Shown piece after piece: positions 59,722 through 64,000 of a stretch of DNA of 64,000 nucleotides (position 1 is its first letter; every line of letters begins with the position of its first letter). The position numbers were made by a program, and so were the translations under genes. The stretch is from Planococcus versutus (GTDB taxonomy: Bacteria > Bacillota > Bacilli > Bacillales_A > Planococcaceae). Below the pieces are notes generated by a model that was not told where the DNA came from, did no database searches, and worked only from the letters and a program-made list of their open reading frames with translations. The DNA is taken from the NCBI RefSeq assembly GCF_001186155.3, contig NZ_CP016540.2, forward strand, positions 3,185,626 through 3,249,625, given 5' to 3'.

Positions 59722-61107
59722 TTATTTCCCTAAACAGAACTGAGAGAATAATTGGTTTAAGAGACCGTCATCTGCAGTATCTCCAATAATTTCACCAAGA
59801 AGTTCCCACGTTCGAGTAACATCAATTTGAATCATATCTACTGGAACTTCCATTTCAGCAGCTCCAATAGCATCTGAAATGGTTTTATGTGCCTGGTGCA
59901 GCAATGCAATGTGGCGCACATTGGACACATAAGTCATATCCCCTGCTTCGATCGCTCCTTGGAAAAACAAAGCAGCAATGGCTTCTTCCAGTTGATCAAT
60001 TCCTTCTTCTTCAATTAAAGAAGTCGTTACTAGCAATTTATTGCCAGCTAGTTTTTGTACTTTTTCCAAATCAATCTTCTGAGGCAAGTCAGTTTTGTTT
60101 ATCACAACGATATAATCCATGTCTTTAACCGTCTCAAACAATAGTTCGTCTTCTGAAGTTAGCGCTTCTGCATAATTTAACACGTAAAGAATCAAATCAG
60201 CTTCTTTCAAGACTTTTCTTGAACGCTCAACACCGATTCGCTCGACAATATCTTCTGTTTCACGAATACCAGCTGTATCCACTAAACGCAGTGGAACACC
60301 TCGAACATTTACGTATTCTTCTATTATATCACGGGTTGTCCCCGCTATTTCTGTGACAATTGCTTTATTTTCCTGGACCAGACTATTTAGTAGGGAAGAT
60401 TTTCCGACATTGGGTCTACCCAATATGACGGTTGACAACCCTTCTCGTAAAATTTTCCCTTGCGAAGACGTTTTCAGCAATTTATCGATTTCCGAACGAA
60501 CCCATTTGGATTTTTCCAGCATAATCGGTCGTGTCATTTCTTCTACATCGTCATATTCTGGATAATCGATGTTTACTTCCATTTGAGCAATCGATTCAAG
60601 TAAGGCTTGACGTAATGTGCCGATTAGTTTTGATAGCTTGCCTTCCATTTGATTGAGTGCAACGTCCATAGCCCGATCTGTTTTCGCACGAATCAAGTCC
60701 ATTACTGCTTCTGCTTGAGACAAATCGATACGACCATTTAAAAAGGCACGTTTCGTAAACTCGCCAGGTTCCGCTAGTCTGGCTCCTGCACGCAATACCA
60801 ATTCAAGCACACGATTTACGGAAACAATTCCCCCGTGGCAATTAATTTCAATTACATCTTCTCGCGTGAAGGTTTTAGGTGCTTTCATGAGCGACACCAT
60901 AACTTCTTCTGCTATTTCACCAGTCGCTGGATCTTCGAGGTGTCCATAATGAATGGTATGCGTTATTTGAGAAGACAACGCCTTTTTGCTAGGAGCTCGG
61001 AACAGCTTGTCCGCAATTGCAACGGCTTCTGGACCGCTCAAGCGAACAATAGCGATGGCTCCTTCTCCACTCGGTGTCGAGATGGCAGCGATTGTATCGA
61101 ATTCCAT
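59722..61107 (-). CDS. mnmE: tRNA modification GTPase MnmE
   Basis: Partner of MnmG in U34 modification, 461 residues. The N-terminal folate-binding domain starts [20 protein letters not shown]. The G domain is inserted in a helical domain with [22 protein letters not shown] and NKTD. The C-terminal FCLGK carries the conserved cysteine. GGAGGG is upstream of the ATG. Three DnaA boxes lie in the intergenic region before it. Confidence 0.97.
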   Translation of the reverse strand: MEFDTIAAISTPSGEGAIAIVRLSGPEAVAIADKLFRAPSKKALSSQITHTIHYGHLEDPATGEIAEEVMVSLMKAPKTFTREDVIEINCHGGIVSVNRVLELVLRAGARLAEPGEFTKRAFLNGRIDLSQAEAVMDLIRAKTDRAMDVALNQMEGKLSKLIGTLRQALLESIAQMEVNIDYPEYDDVEEMTRPIMLEKSKWVRSEIDKLLKTSSQGKILREGLSTVILGRPNVGKSSLLNSLVQENKAIVTEIAGTTRDIIEEYVNVRGVPLRLVDTAGIRETEDIVERIGVERSRKVLKEADLILYVLNYAEALTSEDELLFETVKDMDYIVVINKTDLPQKIDLEKVQKLAGNKLLVTTSLIEEEGIDQLEEAIAALFFQGAIEAGDMTYVSNVRHIALLHQAHKTISDAIGAAEMEVPVDMIQIDVTRTWELLGEIIGDTADDGLLNQLFSQFCLGK

Positions 61108-61147
61108 GTTGTTCCCTCCTCTTAAAAAAAAGCAACACTTTACGTTC

Positions 61148-61243
61148 TGTGGATAACAAACAAAACGAGTCAGCAGACCACATATTCACTTATATGTTTT
61201 TTTCTTTATTTCTGCCTAAAAAAAGTTGTCCACATGTGGACAA
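61148..61243. promoter_or_regulatory. DnaA boxes upstream of mnmE
   Basis: Reverse TTATCCACA at 61148-61156 and an abutting inverted pair, TTGTCCACA (61226-61234) with TGTGGACAA (61235-61243). The pair forms a perfect 18-bp palindrome. Confidence 0.65.
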
Positions 61244-61343
61244 CCAGTAAACGAACGTGGCTTTCTAACATATTACAATAGCATAAATTGCACGAAATCA
61301 AAAGACACAGTGCTTCATATTGCTAAATTTCGTTAATTTAACA

Positions 61344-61374
61344 TAAAAAAAGCCCACCATTTCGGTGAGCTTTA
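61344..61374 (-). terminator. Terminator of jag
   Basis: On the minus strand AGCTCACC and GGTGGGCT pair (one G-T) with a 5-nt loop, followed by seven T; it overlaps the jag stop region. Confidence 0.85.
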
Positions 61375-61376
61375 AC

Positions 61377-62114
61377 TTATTTATGAGGTTCAATTACTAG
61401 ATAACGATTCGGATCTTTGCCTTCAGAATACGTATCAATATCAAAGCGTCTTGACAATGATTGATGAATCACTTTTCGTTCGTACGATGGCATTGGTTCG
61501 AACTGAACACGTCCACCTGTCCGAATTGCTTTGTCGGCCATGCGATCTGCTAGTTGCTCTAGCGTTTCTTGGCGACGTTCACGATAATTCTCAGCATCTA
61601 ATTGAACAATCATAAATTGGTTTGAGTGTTTATTTGCAACTAGTTGAGCTAATTGTTGAAGCGAATTTAACGTCTGTCCTCGCTTACCAATTAACATCGC
61701 TACTTTTTTACTTTCAAGGTAAAAATTAATTTTTTTGCCTCGTTTTTCATGTGTAATGGTTAAATCTTCAATTTTCATACCTTTAGCAATCGATTGAATA
61801 TACTTTTTTGTTTCTTCAATCGCTTTTTCGTTAGGAATAGCAGGAATTTCTTCCTCTTTTTCTTCTTTAAGCAGTATTACAGGTGTTTCAATGGTTTCAA
61901 CAGCTTGTTCTGGTGTTACATCTTGTTCAGAAAGCAATTGTTTTTCGATTATACTAACTTCAACTTCTGCTTTTTTTGCACCAAAACCAAAAAATCCTTT
62001 TTTCTCTTCTTGAATAATCGTAATGTTTACTTCTTCACGTGTAACTTGGAGTTTTTCTAATGCTTCAGATATCGCGTTTTCAACAGTTAAACCCGTTTGC
62101 GTAATCTGTTTCAC
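61377..62114 (-). CDS. jag: RNA-binding protein Jag/KhpB
   Basis: A 245-residue RNA-binding protein linked to cell division and YidC. An N-terminal Jag_N domain (LTVENAISEALEKLQVTREEV, FFGFGAKKAEVEVSI) is followed by an acidic linker, a KH domain with the loop MLIGKRGQTLNSLQ (about 137-150) and a C-terminal R3H domain (RREETLEQLADRMA-like region, YERKVIHQSLSRR). It overlaps the yidC stop by four bases. Confidence 0.94.
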   Translation of the reverse strand: MKQITQTGLTVENAISEALEKLQVTREEVNITIIQEEKKGFFGFGAKKAEVEVSIIEKQLLSEQDVTPEQAVETIETPVILLKEEKEEEIPAIPNEKAIEETKKYIQSIAKGMKIEDLTITHEKRGKKINFYLESKKVAMLIGKRGQTLNSLQQLAQLVANKHSNQFMIVQLDAENYRERRQETLEQLADRMADKAIRTGGRVQFEPMPSYERKVIHQSLSRRFDIDTYSEGKDPNRYLVIEPHK

Positions 62115-62890
62115 TTTTTAGCCCCTCCTGCTTTCATTTTAACAGGCTGCTGCACATCTTTTTTCTCCCACGGACGGTAAATTACCAAGTTTTGGATCAG
62201 TGAAATGATATTTCCGATGACCCAGTACAATGTCAAAGCGGAAGGTAACACGATACCAAATCCAATAATCATAACCGGCATAAAATACATCATAATTCTC
62301 ATTTGAGGATTATCCATTGCTGGTCCTGTACGCAAAACAGTGAATTGCATTAATCCAGCAACAACAGCTAAAATAATGCTCGGTTCTGCTAACGGAAAAA
62401 TAAGGAATGAGCCCAAATCGATCTCAGGTGTATTGTTCATTCGGCTAATGGCATGATAAAACCCAATTAATACAGGCATTTGAATCAAAACAGGTAAACA
62501 ACCTGCCATTGGATTAACACCTTTTTCCTGGAATAACGCCATCATTTCTTTTTGGTATTTTTGTTGTGTAACAGCATCTTTAGACTTGTACTGTTCTTTT
62601 AGTTTCACAAGTTCAGGCTGCACTTCTTGCATGCGCTTCGAACTTTTTGTTTGTTTGATCATCAACGGCAACATAACTAAACGAATAATAATAGTTACTG
62701 CGATAATCCCAAAACCGTAAGTGCCTAGTAAACCTTTAAAGAATTTGATCGTTGACACCAATGGCCAAACGATAAATTCATTCCAAAATCCTTCGCTCTG
62801 GTCACTGATCGGCTGATCAAACTCTGTACAGCCAGAAAGCAGCAAGGTTACTGCGATCAGTGAAATAAGTAAAACTAATTTCTTATTCAC
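62111..62890 (-). CDS. yidC: Membrane protein insertase YidC (SpoIIIJ type, lipoprotein)
   Basis: Inserts and folds membrane proteins with or without Sec. The 259-residue precursor has a lipoprotein signal (LLISLIAVTLLLSGC) and five membrane segments typical of Gram-positive YidC. A conserved Arg sits in the first core helix (ITIIIRLVMLPLMIKQTKSS), followed by the cytoplasmic hairpin EVQPELVKLKEQYKS. It is located between rnpA and jag, as in Bacillales. The name SpoIIIJ comes from Bacillus; it does not imply sporulation here. Confidence 0.96.
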   Translation of the reverse strand: MNKKLVLLISLIAVTLLLSGCTEFDQPISDQSEGFWNEFIVWPLVSTIKFFKGLLGTYGFGIIAVTIIIRLVMLPLMIKQTKSSKRMQEVQPELVKLKEQYKSKDAVTQQKYQKEMMALFQEKGVNPMAGCLPVLIQMPVLIGFYHAISRMNNTPEIDLGSFLIFPLAEPSIILAVVAGLMQFTVLRTGPAMDNPQMRIMMYFMPVMIIGFGIVLPSALTLYWVIGNIISLIQNLVIYRPWEKKDVQQPVKMKAGGAKK

Positions 62891-62950
62891 CCTTCTTCCC
62901 CCAAACTAATTTCAATTACTTCTATAATAACATCTATTTCGCAATGTCTT

Positions 62951-63292
62951 CTACTCTTTCGGTAATACCCGTGCAATTTTCAAAACGTGTTCGAGACTTT
63001 TCTTGCTTTCGTGAAAGTCCAATGTGGCCGCCTGTGGTCGGGCGATAATAATGTAATCTACATTCGGTAATAGCTCCTCTTTCAATTCCAAGAAAGTTTG
63101 CCTAATGTACCGTTTGATTCGGTTACGTGCTACTGCATTGCCTACTTTTTTACTAACGGATAGCCCTAAACGAAATTCAGTTTGTTCACTTTTTAATATA
63201 TAAACGATAAACTGTCGATTTGCAAAAGATTTTCCTTTTTTAAAAATTTGCTGAAATTCTTTATTCTTCTTGATCCGTTGATCTTTGTTCAT
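62951..63292 (-). CDS. rnpA: Ribonuclease P protein component
   Basis: A 113-residue basic protein that helps the RNase P RNA bind pre-tRNA. It has the RNR motif in [15 protein letters not shown] (about 53-67) and the N-terminal helix [19 protein letters not shown] region. The gene order rpmH-rnpA is kept, but a terminator separates them. Confidence 0.95.
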   Translation of the reverse strand: MNKDQRIKKNKEFQQIFKKGKSFANRQFIVYILKSEQTEFRLGLSVSKKVGNAVARNRIKRYIRQTFLELKEELLPNVDYIIIARPQAATLDFHESKKSLEHVLKIARVLPKE

Positions 63293-63342
63293 TCTTTCAC
63301 CTGCTTATTTTAATACTTTCCCACTCAAATGAAGCAGAAAAG

Positions 63343-63373
63343 AAAAAAAAGACCACTGATGCGGTCAGTGGAC
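63343..63373 (-). terminator. Terminator between rpmH and rnpA
   Basis: GTCCACTGA pairs with TCAGTGG(A)C around a 5-nt loop, followed on the minus strand by eight T. It follows the rpmH stop immediately, so rnpA would depend on read-through or its own promoter. Confidence 0.8.
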
Positions 63374-63511
63374 TTAAGCTGATAGTACTTTTCTACCTTT
63401 ACGACGACGAGCTGCAATTATGCGACGTCCGTTCTTTGTGCTCATACGTGCTCTAAAGCCGTGTACTTTGCTGTGCTTACGTGTTTTTGGTTGGTATGTG
63501 CGTAATGTCAT
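63374..63511 (-). CDS. rpmH: 50S ribosomal protein L34
   Basis: A 45-residue Arg/Lys-rich protein. It reads [20 protein letters not shown] and ends [24 protein letters not shown] is the L34 signature. GGAGGT lies 5 nt before the ATG. It is the first gene on the minus side of the origin and is divergent from dnaA. The N-terminus has [12 protein letters not shown] where most Bacillales have KRTYQPNKRKR. Confidence 0.96.
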   Translation of the reverse strand: MTLRTYQPKTRKHSKVHGFRARMSTKNGRRIIAARRRKGRKVLSA

Positions 63512-64000
63512 ATATGACACCTCCTATATTGAGAGTTAACTATTTTTCTAAAGACAGTCTCGACTATTATAAAGGTGCAAAGGTATAAATGTCAACGTTT
63601 GATATGAAAACACTCTCATTCTCTCTCCATTGCTTAGACCAAGTTATACACAATTGTTTTCACTTTCTCTTAATGACCTGTTCGCTACTTTTTCTTGAAA
63701 AATAATTATCCACATGTCTTATCTACAAGTTTTCAACATACAAACTGCTTGTGGATAGGATTATTGTGCAGAAAAATTATTATGTGGATAAGTTAAAGAA
63801 CTTCTTGTATTGTCTACTCTTTTTTGGTAACATTAACTTGTTTTCACTTGTTAACAATTTTCCACTCAAATAAGTTATCCACAAATTGTGGGTAAGGTGT
63901 GGATAGTTATTCACCAGCTTGTTTACGAACGTTATCCACAGGCTGTGATTTTGTGTATGATATACTTTAAAATATCGTTAAATATAAAGGAGACGAGCTA
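63512..64000. other. Origin of replication region upstream of dnaA (partial oriC)
   Basis: About 490 bp between rpmH and dnaA with many DnaA boxes: TTATACACA 63644, TTATCCACA 63706, TTATCTACA 63719, reverse CTATCCACA 63750, reverse TTATCCACA 63783, TTATCCACA 63875, reverse TTACCCACA 63887, reverse CTATCCACA 63898, TTATTCACC 63907 and TTATCCACA 63932. By analogy with Bacillus this is the box-rich incA/incB side; the unwinding element is normally between dnaA and dnaN, outside the window. Confidence 0.92.
63945..64000 (+). promoter_or_regulatory. dnaA: dnaA promoter region and ribosome site (gene begins past the window)
   Basis: An A+T-rich stretch with TATACT and TTTAAAAT is followed by AAAGGAG (63987-63993), ending 7 nt before the window edge. 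A start codon is therefore expected at 64001. Identity as dnaA is inferred from rpmH, oriC boxes and gene order. Confidence 0.75.

Overview
The window is a low-to-moderate G+C Firmicutes chromosome ending a few bases before the dnaA start codon, so its right end is the origin of replication. Gene content and order (rpmH-rnpA-yidC-jag-mnmE-mnmG-rsmG-noc-parA-parB, then rpsF-ssb-rpsR, gdpP-rplI-dnaB, purA, walRKHIJ-htrA, rlmH) are those of Bacillales. The absence of sporulation genes usually found here in Bacillus (for example yyaC next to spo0J), the G+C-rich intergenic repeats and the metabolic genes suggest Planococcaceae (Planococcus or a close relative). This genus call is inference from memory; no 16S rRNA gene is present.

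Region by region. 1-10.2 kb: an SNF2 helicase cut by the window edge, mnmH, a cation diffusion facilitator, a HAD phosphatase, the glcT-ptsG glucose module with its RAT/terminator switch, and an ECF S-component. 10.2-17.4 kb: malate:quinone oxidoreductase and a mannitol operon mtlA-mtlR-mtlD with a cre site, an internal terminator and, inside mtlA, a perfect Noc-binding palindrome. 17.4-30.4 kb: accessory genes (ankyrin/TPR protein, a broken amidohydrolase, MerR regulator and polyamine-type acetyltransferase, katG, diguanylate cyclase, DUF4317, nucleoside deaminase, NAD(P)-binding protein, nucleoside hydrolase, ankyrin lipoprotein, a probable 45-residue membrane peptide, an HxlR remnant, DUF1846).

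30.7-32.7 kb is the most interesting part. The last codons of rlmH are repeated about 2 kb away in the same orientation, with near-inverted repeats inside both ends. The segment between them holds a single A+T-rich P-loop NTPase gene. This is the architecture of SCC elements, which insert at the rlmH (orfX) 3' end, but no ccr recombinase gene is present. It looks like a minimal or remnant SCC-like cargo island with a candidate defence ATPase.

32.7-64 kb is the conserved origin-proximal backbone, almost entirely on the minus strand and therefore reading toward lower coordinates, away from oriC. It carries cell-wall control (WalRK with WalH, WalI, WalJ), c-di-AMP turnover (GdpP), replication (DnaB, SSB), ribosomal proteins, chromosome segregation (ParAB, Noc, three parS-type sites), tRNA-U34 modification (MnmE, MnmG) and membrane insertion (YidC, Jag). 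DnaA-box clusters occur at oriC, around rlmH/yyzF and upstream of mnmE. Several decayed genes (amidohydrolase, HxlR regulator, DUF3267 protein with an in-frame TAG) show recent gene loss.
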